The notes under the pieces are model-generated. The model made no database searches. It was not told the origin of the DNA and worked only from the letters and a program-made list of their open reading frames with translations. From Methanoregula formicica SMSP (lineage in GTDB: Archaea > Halobacteriota > Methanomicrobia > Methanomicrobiales > Methanospirillaceae): a stretch of DNA of 64,000 bases. Below, one piece after another: positions 18,966 to 28,003 of this stretch (within the stretch, counting starts at the first letter, position 1; each line of letters starts with the position of its first letter). The position numbers and the translations under genes are program-made. Location: contig NC_019943.1 of NCBI RefSeq assembly GCF_000327485.1, positions 248,001 through 312,000 on the forward strand, written 5' to 3'.

Positions 18966-19694
18966 ATGAACAGGAACTATACGCATCTTGTGCTCCTTCT
19001 TGTCATAGCGTGCATGGTCGTGCCCGTGATGGCCGATGAAGGGAACGTCACGAACACGAGCATTTCCACGACCAGCGAAACAACCCTCGTCACCACAGAG
19101 ACCACCGTTCCACCGACAACGACCGTGGAAACGACGGCCACCACCGCAGTGCCGACAACCACCACTGCGGCCCCGACAACGACCACTACAACCATCCCGG
19201 CAACAACCGTGACAACGGTCATTCCCACCACAACACCGACAACCGGGGGCGTGTTCGTGGCCTCGTCCCCTCCCGGTGCTGCAATCCTGATCGATGGGGT
19301 GTATTACGGGACTACCCCGGCAACAGTACCCGGGCTTGCGCCGGGAAACCACCTGATCCGCCTTTCCCTCAGCGGGTATATCGATTATGAAGGGACGATC
19401 TATGTTATTGCCGGCCAGGAGACTACCGAGTACGGGACGCTCCACCCCATGAGCACCGGCTCCCCGCAGATTATTGTCGCCACGCCATCGGCGCCTCCCG
19501 CCACTGCTGCCCCGGTAATAACGGCCCAGCCGGTTGCCACAGAACCCGTTTCTGAGAGCCCGCTTGAGAACCCGACTGTGCTTGCGGCCCTGATTGGTAT
19601 CGTCACCGCATCGATCGGCGCCGGTGCATCCATCTTTACGCACAAGGCAAAGACAGAAGCGGCGAAAAAGGAAGACGAGACAAAGAAAGAATAA
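18966..19694 (+). CDS. Secreted PEGA-domain protein with Thr-rich linker and C-terminal anchor
   Basis: A 242-residue exported protein. Signal peptide MNRNYTHLVLLLVIACMVV, then a long Thr/Pro/Val-rich low-complexity stretch (about residues 30-95) likely to be O-glycosylated. A PEGA domain follows (VASSPPGAAILIDGVYYG, PGNHLIRLSLSGYIDYEG), then a second Pro/Ala linker and a C-terminal membrane helix with a Lys/Glu-rich tail. I chose ATG 18966 because GGAGATC lies 7 bases before it and the signal peptide starts there. PEGA domains are cell-surface beta modules of unclear ligand. No operon partner is visible. Confidence 0.82.
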   Translation: MNRNYTHLVLLLVIACMVVPVMADEGNVTNTSISTTSETTLVTTETTVPPTTTVETTATTAVPTTTTAAPTTTTTTIPATTVTTVIPTTTPTTGGVFVASSPPGAAILIDGVYYGTTPATVPGLAPGNHLIRLSLSGYIDYEGTIYVIAGQETTEYGTLHPMSTGSPQIIVATPSAPPATAAPVITAQPVATEPVSESPLENPTVLAALIGIVTASIGAGASIFTHKAKTEAAKKEDETKKE

Positions 19695-19856
19695 TTACAC
19701 GGGCGTTTGGGGGTACCTGATACCTCTGCCCGGTTTTCCTGTTTTTGCAGTTTCCATCCTCACGACCCTGTATGATGTCCCTGCCGCCAGGGTCGGCTTT
19801 TCAAAACCGCTTCCTGAATCAGCACTCATAAATCTCCTCACGGCCCATCCGTAGAT

Positions 19857-22800
19857 ATGCTCAAGCTCTCGCCCGTGATGGAGGCCTACGAGAAGTCCCT
19901 GCTGGACGAACTCCATCGCCAGATTGCGATAGCAAAGGAGGCACGGTCGCGGGGCCTCGACCCCAGCATGGATGTCGAGATCCCGATTGCAAGCGACCTT
20001 GCGGACCGGGTGGAGGTCCTGACCGGGGTCAAAGGGGTGGCAGCCCGGATCCGCGAGCTCGAGGCAACGATGTCCCGCGAGGAGGCGGCACTCCGTATCG
20101 GTGACGATTTCGTTGCCCGGAGGTTCGGGGAGAAGGACATCATGGAAGTCCTCGACCACTCCATCCGCGTTGCCATGGCGCTCCTGACAGAAGGCGTCGT
20201 GTCGGCACCCACGGAAGGAATTGCCAAGGTCGCGCTCGGGAAGAACGATGACGGGACCCAGTACCTGATGATCTTCTATGCAGGCCCGATCCGGAGTGCC
20301 GGAGGTACGGCGCAGGCCATGTCGGTACTGGTCGGCGACTACGTGCGTCAGAAACTGGGGATTAACCGCTACATTGCGCGGCAGGATGAGGTGGAGCGGT
20401 ACGTCGAGGAGATCCGGCAGTACAACTCGATCATGAACCTCCAGTACCTCCCGAGCGAGGCCGAGATCCGGCTCATCATCGAGAACTGCCCGGTCTGCAT
20501 TGACGGTGAAGCAACCGAGCAGGAAGAGGTATCGGGCCACCGGAACCTGGAGCGGGTGGAGACGAACGTTGTGCGGGGGGGCATGGCGCTCGTCATCGGC
20601 GAAGGGATTGCCGGGAAGGCCCGGAAGCTCAAAGGCCGGGTCGAGAAGATGAAGATGGAGGGCTGGAACTGGCTCGACAAGCTGATCGCCGGTGCGGCCA
20701 AGAGCGGGGATGGCGGCAAGAGCACGGGAGTAAAGCCGCTCGACAAGTACCTCCGCGATCTCATCGGCGGCCGGCCGGTCTTCTCCTACCCGATGCGGAA
20801 AGGGGGGTTCCGGCTCCGGTACGGGAGGTCCCGGAACACCGGGTTTGCCGCTGCCGGCATGCATCCGGCCACGCTCTATGTCCTCGGAGAATTCCTTGCG
20901 ACGGGCACCCAGATGAAGACCGAGCGGCCCGGCAAGGCCTGCGGGGTGGTGCCGGTGGATACGCTCGAGGGCCCGACGGTGCGGCTCAGGGAAGGCAGCG
21001 TTCTCCGGATCGATGACGAAGCCACGGCAAAACGGCTCAGCCCGGGGATCGAGAAGATCCTCGATATCGGCGAGATCCTCATCTCATTCGGGGAATTTCT
21101 GGAGAACAACCATCCGCTCGTGCCGGCAGGATACTGCGAGGAGTGGTGGCAGCTTGACGTGGGGGATGGGGTAAAGCCTCCGAAGGATGAGACGGAGGCC
21201 CTGGACTCTGCGAAGAAGGGGGGATATCTCCACCCGGCGTGGACGTGGTTCTGGGACGACATCTCTTCCGACCAGATCCGGGCAGTTGCCGGGTATGTAG
21301 CCGCAAAAGGGGCGATACAGGAAGATGGCCTCCACATCCCGCTGGATCCGGCCATCAAGACAGCGCTTGAAGAGATCCTCCTGCCCCATGATGTCCGTGA
21401 TGACGAGATCGTGATCCATACGTACCTGGCGTTCCTTGCCGGGCTCGGGCTTGACAGCAACCTGAAGAAACGGGATACCTGGCAGACTCTTCCTGCTGAC
21501 GCAGCCCCGCTCGATCTCGTGATGCACCTCTCCGGCCTGAAGATGCGGTCCCGGTCCGGGACACGGATCGGCGGCCGCATGGGCCGGCCGGGGAAATCGA
21601 AACCCCGGAAGATGAACCCGCCGCCCCATGTCCTCTTCCCGCTCGGGGACTCCGGCGGGGCCCGGCGTTCTTTCCAGTCCGCCTCCACGCATACCGCGGA
21701 GATTGACGCAGACAATGTGGATCTTGACTTCCAGAAAGAGGGCGGGATCATCGAGATCGAAGTGGGACGGCGCCGGTGCAGCCAGTGCGGTGAGATCACC
21801 TACATGAACCGCTGCGGGAACTGCGGCGGGCACACGATCGCCCTCTTCACCTGCTCAAAGTGCGGCCACGAGCTTACGCAGGACCGCTGCCCGAACTGCG
21901 ATGTCCCCGCCCTGTGCAGCCAGCGGATCAGCCTGAACGTGAAGGCAGAGTACGCAAAGGCGATGGAGCGGATGGGCCTGAAGGCCGACAGCATCGCGCT
22001 CGTCAAGGGGGTCAAGGGCGTCATCTCGCGGGAGAAGACCGTGGAGGCAATGGAGAAGGGGATTCTCCGGGCGCAGCAGAACGTCTTTGTCTTCAAGGAC
22101 GGCACGACCCGGTTCGATATGATCGACCTGCCGCTCACCCACATCCGGCCTGATGAGGTCCGCGTTCCCGTCGAGAAGATGCGTTCGCTCGGGTACACGA
22201 AAGATACGCACGGCTACGACCTCCAGAACGGGTCGCAGGTCGTCGAGCTCCACCCGCAGGACATCCTCGTCTCCGACTCCTGCGCCGAATGGCTGATCAG
22301 CGTGGCAAAGTTCATGGACGAACTGCTCGTCAAATGCTATGGCCTTGAACCCTTCTACAAGGTCAGCAAGCCCGATGACCTCATCGGGCATCTCGTCATC
22401 GGCCTTGCCCCGCACACGAGCGCCGGCGTTCTGGCACGGATCGTCGGGTTCACCCGGGCCAACGTGGGATATGCCCACCCGTTCTTCCATGCCGCCAAAC
22501 GTCGGAACTGCTTCTGGGGCGACACGGAGATCGAGGTCAACGATGGGAAACGGTGGGAGAAGATCCCGATCCGGAAGTTCGTGCTGGAGAATTTCGACCT
22601 TACCCGGCCCGGCCTTGACCGGCTCGGCACCTATTACTCGGACCCGGCCCGTCCGTTCTGGACCCGCGCCGTAGACACCACCGGCCAGATCCGGCTCCGG
22701 AAGGTCACCTCGGTCTCGGTCCACCGGGCCCCGCAGACACTGATACGGTTCACCACCTCCCGCGGGAAGGAGCTCGTCGTTACCCCCGACCACGCGATGC

Positions 22801-23774
22801 TGGTCTGGGACACCGGCTATCTCCGCAAGATCCGGGCCATGGAACTCAAACCCGGCGATGCAGTACCTGTCTTCGAGGGCTCTTGTGTCATCTCCGATAC
22901 GATCAAGCTGGCCGAACAGGTCCCCGCCCCTGAGGAACGCGTGTACTGCCTGACGGTTGCCGATGACCACACCCTGGTGGCAAATGGCATCTTCACCGGC
23001 CAGTGCGACGGCGACGAGGACTGCATCATGCTCCTTCTCGATGGCCTTATCAACTTCTCGCGCTCGTTTTTGCCCCAGAACCGCGGGGGCTCCATGGACG
23101 CACCCCTGGTGCTGACGAGCCGTATCGACCCGGCTGAGATCGACAAGGAAGCGCTCAATGTCGATGTCTGTGAGCGGTACCCGATCGAGGTCTACACGAG
23201 TGCCCTCACGTACGCGGAGCCAAAAACCATCGTCAAGCTCATCGACCGCGTCGAGAACCGGCTCGGCACGCCGGCCCAGCTTGAGGGCTTCCAGTTCACC
23301 CACGACACCTCGGATATCTCGGCCGGCCCCATCGAATCCATGTACACCCAGATGAAGACGATGACCGACAAGCTCGGTGCAGAACTTGAACTCGCTGAGA
23401 AGATCCGGGCGGTGGATGCCGATGACGTGGCAGAGCGGGTCTTAAACACGCACTTCATCCGCGACCTGATGGGAAACCTCTCGGCCTTCTCCAAGCAGAA
23501 GTTCCGGTGCACGAAGTGCAACACGAGCTACCGTCGCATGCCGCTTGCCGGCAAGTGCACGAAGTTCAAAGGCAAGGGCATCTGCAATGGCAATATCATC
23601 CCGACCGTCCACGAGGGCTCTGTCAAGAAGTACCTGGAGATGTCCCGGGAGATCTGCCGGAAATACCATATTTCAGAATACACCAAGCAGCGGGTGGAAG
23701 TGATCGATTTAGCGATTGAGTCTACCTTCGGTGAGGAGAAGCAGCAACAGCTTGGGTTGGCGGATTTCATGTAG
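19857..23774 (+). CDS. polC: DNA polymerase D (Pol II) large subunit DP2, intein-containing
   Basis: Catalytic large subunit of the archaeal replicative polymerase PolD, 1305 residues as translated and about 1140 after intein removal. Recognisable parts are the N-terminal [25 protein letters not shown] block, a zinc-ribbon cluster near residues 640-690 (CSQCG, CGNCG, CSKCG, CPNC), the catalytic CDGDED motif interrupted by the intein at Asn884/Cys1050, and a late zinc finger (CTKCNTSY). The C-terminus QLGLADFM fits a PCNA-binding PIP box. ATG 19857 is preceded by a CATAAATC TATA-like box about 25 bases upstream, so translation may be nearly leaderless. The DP1 partner gene is not in the window. 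Confidence 0.97.
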   Translation: MLKLSPVMEAYEKSLLDELHRQIAIAKEARSRGLDPSMDVEIPIASDLADRVEVLTGVKGVAARIRELEATMSREEAALRIGDDFVARRFGEKDIMEVLDHSIRVAMALLTEGVVSAPTEGIAKVALGKNDDGTQYLMIFYAGPIRSAGGTAQAMSVLVGDYVRQKLGINRYIARQDEVERYVEEIRQYNSIMNLQYLPSEAEIRLIIENCPVCIDGEATEQEEVSGHRNLERVETNVVRGGMALVIGEGIAGKARKLKGRVEKMKMEGWNWLDKLIAGAAKSGDGGKSTGVKPLDKYLRDLIGGRPVFSYPMRKGGFRLRYGRSRNTGFAAAGMHPATLYVLGEFLATGTQMKTERPGKACGVVPVDTLEGPTVRLREGSVLRIDDEATAKRLSPGIEKILDIGEILISFGEFLENNHPLVPAGYCEEWWQLDVGDGVKPPKDETEALDSAKKGGYLHPAWTWFWDDISSDQIRAVAGYVAAKGAIQEDGLHIPLDPAIKTALEEILLPHDVRDDEIVIHTYLAFLAGLGLDSNLKKRDTWQTLPADAAPLDLVMHLSGLKMRSRSGTRIGGRMGRPGKSKPRKMNPPPHVLFPLGDSGGARRSFQSASTHTAEIDADNVDLDFQKEGGIIEIEVGRRRCSQCGEITYMNRCGNCGGHTIALFTCSKCGHELTQDRCPNCDVPALCSQRISLNVKAEYAKAMERMGLKADSIALVKGVKGVISREKTVEAMEKGILRAQQNVFVFKDGTTRFDMIDLPLTHIRPDEVRVPVEKMRSLGYTKDTHGYDLQNGSQVVELHPQDILVSDSCAEWLISVAKFMDELLVKCYGLEPFYKVSKPDDLIGHLVIGLAPHTSAGVLARIVGFTRANVGYAHPFFHAAKRRNCFWGDTEIEVNDGKRWEKIPIRKFVLENFDLTRPGLDRLGTYYSDPARPFWTRAVDTTGQIRLRKVTSVSVHRAPQTLIRFTTSRGKELVVTPDHAMLVWDTGYLRKIRAMELKPGDAVPVFEGSCVISDTIKLAEQVPAPEERVYCLTVADDHTLVANGIFTGQCDGDEDCIMLLLDGLINFSRSFLPQNRGGSMDAPLVLTSRIDPAEIDKEALNVDVCERYPIEVYTSALTYAEPKTIVKLIDRVENRLGTPAQLEGFQFTHDTSDISAGPIESMYTQMKTMTDKLGAELELAEKIRAVDADDVAERVLNTHFIRDLMGNLSAFSKQKFRCTKCNTSYRRMPLAGKCTKFKGKGICNGNIIPTVHEGSVKKYLEMSREICRKYHISEYTKQRVEVIDLAIESTFGEEKQQQLGLADFM
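22509..23003 (+). other. Mini-intein within polC (165 residues, no homing endonuclease)
   Basis: An in-frame insertion from Cys885 to Gln1049 of the precursor, placed between RRN and CDGDED of the polymerase active site. The N-terminal splicing block [10 protein letters not shown], the block B TxxH motif (TPDHAML, Thr92/His95 of the intein) and the C-terminal block [21 protein letters not shown] are all present. There is room for no LAGLIDADG endonuclease. The last residue is Gln rather than the usual Asn, with Gly before it instead of His. A C-terminal Gln is known from the Pyrococcus abyssi PolII intein, which still splices. The first extein residue is Cys1050. Confidence 0.93.
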
Positions 23775-23944
23775 ACTGCCGTTCCCGCAAGGGAAGGGCA
23801 GGCTGGAGAATCGAACAAGTCATCAGACTTGTGAGATGAGAAGAACGTAGTTCTTCGAGGAACCCGAAGGGTTCTTCGACCAAGGTGTGGGTTGAAGATA
23901 TCCGGCGGAAATTTTCTCCTTCTCGAACCTCCCTTCTCCCTCCC
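23775..23944. repeat. Dispersed hairpin repeat, copy 2
   Basis: Lies between convergent polC and the CPBP gene. Positions 23805-23855 are identical over 51 bases to the reverse complement of 46872-46922. The unit continues into a GAACCC/GGGTTC hairpin ending TTCTTCGAC at about 23882. Inside it, GAAGAAC/GTTCTTC arms can form another stem. Confidence 0.8.
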
Positions 23945-25108
23945 CTAAATCGTCGTGATCCCCGCCATGATGAGGGAGAAGAGCACGAGATCGTAGACCC
24001 CGTGCGCAATGGCGCTCGTTGAGGTGTTGGTGTACTGCCGGAGCACACCGAAGCAGAGCCCGATGAGGAAGACCTCGATAACACCATCCCACGCGTACTG
24101 GTACGCATGAAGGGATGCAAAGACCAGTGCCGCAAGGAGGATACCGAACCGGGGTTGGATCACGCCGCGGACCGAGAGTTCTTCCCCAAACCCTGCGGCG
24201 ACTGATGCCACGAGTGCCGCAAGTGGCGTGAAGGAAGCGATGAACAGGTTGTTCACCAAAGTTTCGTCTGTCACCGTGATACCGCAGGCAACGAAGAGCT
24301 GCACCAGGAGATCATCAATGACGGTAAAGGCTCCTACGAGCAGGATGCCTGCTGCTACCCCGAGGGCAACCTGCCGGGCGGAAGGCCGGACCAGGCCAAG
24401 ACGAGAGAGCGTTGCTGAAAGGTCTTTTCTCACCCAGAGCCCGACAAAGAAGAACGAGGCAACGGTTGTCCAGATGAGGGTGAAGATGTCGAGCTTGACG
24501 CTGGAACCCGGCTCCTCGCTCCCGATACCAAGGGCTTCCTGCAGCCCGGCATCCAGGAACGGAGCATTGCCGTTGACAGCCAGCGGGACCAATGGAAGAA
24601 CAATGAGCGCGATAACACAGACAAGACCGATGGTATGGGCAAACGAATCCGGGTTGAACGGGAGGACGCGGGACAGGAGCCCACGCAACCAGCGGGAGAA
24701 GCCGAGGAGACTGGCGAGGACAGCCCCGAGCGAGACGAGGAGTACCAGGCCCATCGATTCCGGAGGCTGCGTCTCAAGAAACGCGTCGAGGGCCGCCTCA
24801 TCGCCGGAGAGACTGATCACCGGTGCAAGAGTGATCATAAGGGTCACGACCCAGATACTGAAGAGGATACCAAGGAGCCAGAGGACTGCGGTATACCGGG
24901 CCCAGCGGTACGTCTCCCCTGTATAGGCGAGGAAGGCGAGGATGACAAAGGGTGCTACCATCCCGCCGGCAAGCACGAACTCCCCAAGGTCCCCGCCCAG
25001 GACCTCAGAACCTGAAAGCGCCAGCAGGATGAGGAAGAATACGATTACCGGGACTGCAATGAGGAGATCGCGGTATCGGCCCTGCCACAAGCGCTCAATC
25101 ATGCTCAT
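23945..25108 (-). CDS. CPBP-family intramembrane glutamic protease-like protein
   Basis: A 387-residue polytopic membrane protein. The C-terminal third has the three CPBP (Abi) motifs: GFGEELSVRGVIQPRFG with the EExxxR catalytic signature, FASLHAYQY and AIAHGVYD. The N-terminal part adds five or six extra helices, longer than the minimal family domain. Archaeal and eukaryotic relatives (Rce1) cleave prenylated or other membrane substrates; some bacterial relatives give bacteriocin self-immunity. No substrate or partner is suggested by the neighbours. Confidence 0.85.
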   Translation of the reverse strand: MSMIERLWQGRYRDLLIAVPVIVFFLILLALSGSEVLGGDLGEFVLAGGMVAPFVILAFLAYTGETYRWARYTAVLWLLGILFSIWVVTLMITLAPVISLSGDEAALDAFLETQPPESMGLVLLVSLGAVLASLLGFSRWLRGLLSRVLPFNPDSFAHTIGLVCVIALIVLPLVPLAVNGNAPFLDAGLQEALGIGSEEPGSSVKLDIFTLIWTTVASFFFVGLWVRKDLSATLSRLGLVRPSARQVALGVAAGILLVGAFTVIDDLLVQLFVACGITVTDETLVNNLFIASFTPLAALVASVAAGFGEELSVRGVIQPRFGILLAALVFASLHAYQYAWDGVIEVFLIGLCFGVLRQYTNTSTSAIAHGVYDLVLFSLIMAGITTI

Positions 25109-25215
25109 CTAATGGGGACATTTTGGTAATTAAGGATGTGGGAATTGGGAATTTCTTGGCGGCATTTTGTGTCCTGTGAAAGCCTTTTACTCTCCTCTCC
25201 CCCATACTATTCTGC

Positions 25216-25298
25216 GCGAGAATATCTAAGTGGCCAACAGAGGCAGACTCAAGATCTGTTCCCGAAGGGGTTCGCAGGTTCAACTCCTGCTTCTCGCA
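25216..25298 (+). tRNA. tRNA-Leu (anticodon CAA)
   Basis: Acceptor stem GCGAGAA pairs with TTCTCGC at 25291-25297, with discriminator A at 25298. Anticodon stem GCAGA/TCTGT encloses the loop CTCAAGA, giving anticodon CAA for UUG codons. The T arm is GCAGG TTCAACT CCTGC, and there is a 14-base variable arm as expected for a class II tRNA. CCA is not encoded. A TTTT run follows directly and may end transcription. Confidence 0.95.
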
Positions 25299-25617
25299 TC
25301 TTTTCTGAACGTTTTTCTCATCAAACCGTACGAAAAAATTTTCAAACGCGATCGTTTTTTTCCGGTTTGCCCCTGCCCGACCCCCCTTTTCAGGTATGCA
25401 AAAAACACCTTAATTTCATGTGGAATCTGCGATGTAAACTTTCCTAAAAATTCCTCCACGCGAAACCAAGGGGGGTCGGGCAGGGGCAGCTTTTCAATCC
25501 GGATTTTTTTCGCGCGAAAAATTTTCAAACCCGGAATTATTTTGAAAAACTTGAGCCGGGTCTGGTTGTTCCTGCGCAACCAATCCGGTTAAAAAAACCC
25601 GGGTCAAAGAAAGTGTC
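25299..25617. repeat. Non-coding region with a perfect 20-bp inverted repeat
   Basis: No gene seen. Positions 25369-25388 and 25468-25487 are perfect 20-bp inverted copies separated by 79 bases. A second pair of near-identical direct repeats, AAAAATTTTCAAAC, lies outside them at about 25335-25347 and 25517-25530. The whole block follows tRNA-Leu and ends before the pterin dehydratase gene (minus). Confidence 0.8.
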
Positions 25618-25950
25618 TTATTGTGCCGTGTCTTTCGCGTTGAGCCGGGCAGCGATGATGAAATCGTTGAGGGTGAGTCCGCCGGCGGGATAGGTATACA
25701 GGGAGACATCGACATACCGGGACTCCCGCATGCAGATATCCGGGAAATGCCCCTCCTCGGTTGCGAGGGCTGCAATCTCGCCAAAGAACGCGATGCAGGC
25801 CGATGCATCAGCAAGGGTGAAGGTTCTGGAAATATGGCCGTTTTTTAAGGTCCAGCCCGGCACCTGCGCAAGGTATTCGAGAGTATCCTTTCTCGTGAGT
25901 GGGGGGGATCCTGCTTTATACGTGGTGCACTTCTGGTGTGCGAGTTCCAT
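25618..25950 (-). CDS. 4a-hydroxytetrahydrobiopterin dehydratase (pterin carbinolamine dehydratase)
   Basis: A 110-residue small soluble enzyme that dehydrates 4a-hydroxy-tetrahydropterins; in methanogens the physiological pterin is uncertain. The family signature is clear: EEGHFPDICMRESRYVDVSL followed by GGLTLNDFIIAARLN, including the catalytic His in the GHFPD segment. ATG 25950 follows a GAGAGAT ribosome-binding site, and the length is typical (about 100-110). It lies 85 bases downstream of the symporter gene on the same strand and could be read with it. Confidence 0.92.
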   Translation of the reverse strand: MELAHQKCTTYKAGSPPLTRKDTLEYLAQVPGWTLKNGHISRTFTLADASACIAFFGEIAALATEEGHFPDICMRESRYVDVSLYTYPAGGLTLNDFIIAARLNAKDTAQ

Positions 25951-26035
25951 GGTTATCTCTCGGTGTGCCGGCAAAAAAAGTTTCTCCAAGGGAGCCCGCA
26001 AGCCGGACGCTCCCACGGCAGGGGATTTATCCCGG

Positions 26036-27601
26036 TTATGCGGCTGTAGCAGCCGGCTGTGCCTTTCCGGCCTGCACCTGCATGACGACCATGACGATGA
26101 GCGAGATCGGGAGTGCAATCACGATCGGGTCCACCGCGGTCCATGGTGCACCAAGGAGCGTGACCTTGCCGAAGAGTGCCTGGCAGAGGCCCAGAGGTTT
26201 TGCCTCCGCGGCATGGAAGAACGCAGTCCAGACAAACCAGACGACAGCACCGGTAACCATGCTCCACAGCGCTGCTTTTGTCGATGGCGCCTTTGCATAG
26301 ACGCCTACGGCAAAAGCCGGCAGGAAGGCACAGGCGCAGAGCCCCATGAACATGACGGTAGCCCGGGCAATGATGCTGATGGGCATGAGCAGGGCGAGGA
26401 TCGTTGAGAGGACCATCATGATGACGATGCCGGCCTGGTGTGCCTTTAAGGAGAGGGCGCACTCCCTCCCGCGGCCCCAGAGGTCGCAGATCAGGGCAGT
26501 GCCCATGGCATGGTAAAGGGCGGAGAGCGTGGACATGGCTGCCGAGAGGAGTGTCAGCATGAAGATGACAACAAAGATCTCGGGCATGGCCTGGTTGATG
26601 AAGAGCGGCATGATGGCATCGACATTGCCCCCGGCAGCATCGATGGCGATCTTGCCTGAAGTCTGGTAGAAATACACATTGCTGAGTGCTCCTACCGTGA
26701 ACGCGACACCGGTCATCATCAGGATAAACGGCCCGCCGACAAGGACTGCCCGGTTCAGGGACTTGTTGTCCTTTGCCGTCATGAACCGGACCACGAGCTG
26801 TGGCTGAGCGAGTACCCCGATACCCACGCCGAGGACAAGCGTTGTTATGACCGTGAACCAGATCGGCGAGCCGAGTTCCGGCATGGTTGTCCAGCCGGTC
26901 ATGCCCTGGCTTGCAAGTGCCTTGGGTACAAGGTCAGCCATATTGGTGAGGGCTGTCGCCCCGTTAGTCCATCCGCCGACCACCACAAGGGTGAGGGCCA
27001 GCAGGACGGTCATACCGATCAGCATGATGGTGCCCTGGAAGGCATCGGTATACATGACCGCGATGAGGCCCCCGAAGACCACGTAGACCGCGGTGATCAC
27101 GGCAAAGAGGATCAGGGACGTCGTGTATTCGATCCCGAGCGTGGGCTCGATGAACCGTGCCCCGCCGATGAGGATGGCGGCAGTGTACAGCGGCATCGAG
27201 ACAACGATGATGAACCCGGCAATGTACTGGAGGACCGGGGACTTGTAGATCTTGCACATCAGGTCCGGGAACGTGACCGCCGAGAGGCGGTGCCCGATCT
27301 CCCGGGTCTTCTTGCCAAAGAGGACGAACGCGAGCAGGATGCCGACCCCGATATTCAGCACCGTGAGCCAGATCAGGCTCATCCCGAGGTTTGCCGCCTG
27401 TCCCCCGAACCCGATGATCGCGGACGTGGAGATGAACGTTGCACCGTACGAAAGGGCGATGATCACCGGGTGGCTGCACCGTCCGGCAACCAGGTAGTCC
27501 TCGGAGCTTTTCGTCTTCTTGTACCCGAAATAGCCGATGATGAGGGTGGCTGCAAGGTAGATGAGCACCAGCGCCGTCATCGTCAGCGTATTAACTGCCA
27601 T
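26036..27601 (-). CDS. Sodium:solute symporter family transporter
   Basis: A 521-residue secondary transporter of the SSS family with about 13 membrane helices. The N-terminus shows the characteristic GYFGYKKTKSSEDYLVAGR, and further on come FISTSAIIGFGG (Na2 site region) and LLSAAMSTLSALYHAMGT (core helix with Na-coordinating Ser/Thr). Substrates in this family include proline, pantothenate, sugars and acids, and cannot be told from sequence here. The start overlaps the end of a 41-residue small gene upstream, which is its likely accessory subunit. Confidence 0.9.
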   Translation of the reverse strand: MAVNTLTMTALVLIYLAATLIIGYFGYKKTKSSEDYLVAGRCSHPVIIALSYGATFISTSAIIGFGGQAANLGMSLIWLTVLNIGVGILLAFVLFGKKTREIGHRLSAVTFPDLMCKIYKSPVLQYIAGFIIVVSMPLYTAAILIGGARFIEPTLGIEYTTSLILFAVITAVYVVFGGLIAVMYTDAFQGTIMLIGMTVLLALTLVVVGGWTNGATALTNMADLVPKALASQGMTGWTTMPELGSPIWFTVITTLVLGVGIGVLAQPQLVVRFMTAKDNKSLNRAVLVGGPFILMMTGVAFTVGALSNVYFYQTSGKIAIDAAGGNVDAIMPLFINQAMPEIFVVIFMLTLLSAAMSTLSALYHAMGTALICDLWGRGRECALSLKAHQAGIVIMMVLSTILALLMPISIIARATVMFMGLCACAFLPAFAVGVYAKAPSTKAALWSMVTGAVVWFVWTAFFHAAEAKPLGLCQALFGKVTLLGAPWTAVDPIVIALPISLIVMVVMQVQAGKAQPAATAA

Positions 27602-27716
27602 GACCGCCGTCCCCCTCGTTCCAGTACAGCAAACCGTACACGATACACGCCAGGGCTAACCCGATGGACAGCCCATAGCCGAGCACTATCTGTAGATCAG
27701 GAATTCCAAAGAGCAT
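27591..27716 (-). CDS. Symporter small accessory protein
   Basis: A 41-residue single-helix membrane protein beginning MLFGIPDLQIVLGYGLSIGL, then LACIVYGLLYWN and a short polar tail. This is the pattern of the tiny open reading frame that precedes many archaeal SSS transporters: an FGIPDLQ start and a VYG..YWN helix end. Its stop lies inside the transporter gene (11-base overlap), so translation is probably coupled. The role is presumed to be in stability or assembly of the transporter. Too short for most gene finders. Confidence 0.85.
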   Translation of the reverse strand: MLFGIPDLQIVLGYGLSIGLALACIVYGLLYWNEGDGGHGS

Positions 27717-28003
27717 AGAAAAACCTCTGGTAAACTCTTCATCGCGACATTACACGGGGACCAAACAGAACGACGGTCCCCTATCTAAAGAAGAATGCGT
27801 AGCACGGGCTCTTGTGAGAAACAGTGGAATAAGCCCCTTGCAACCTCATTGTTTACCGGATCTTACTCTGAAGACCACAATATATAACGGTTTTCAATTA
27901 TTCTCTGGTGCATACTTCTGTACAATGCTATCCTATAGCACGCTATTGGCCATCCGCGCAAAAGACCATATCGGTAGCGGCTTAACCCTCTTCAGGTACA
28001 ACC

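Noticed and set aside
21855-23303. Long minus-strand open frame (482 codons) opposite polC
   Set aside because: It is the mirror frame of a GC-rich, strongly biased gene, has no recognisable motif, and crosses the intein boundary without change.
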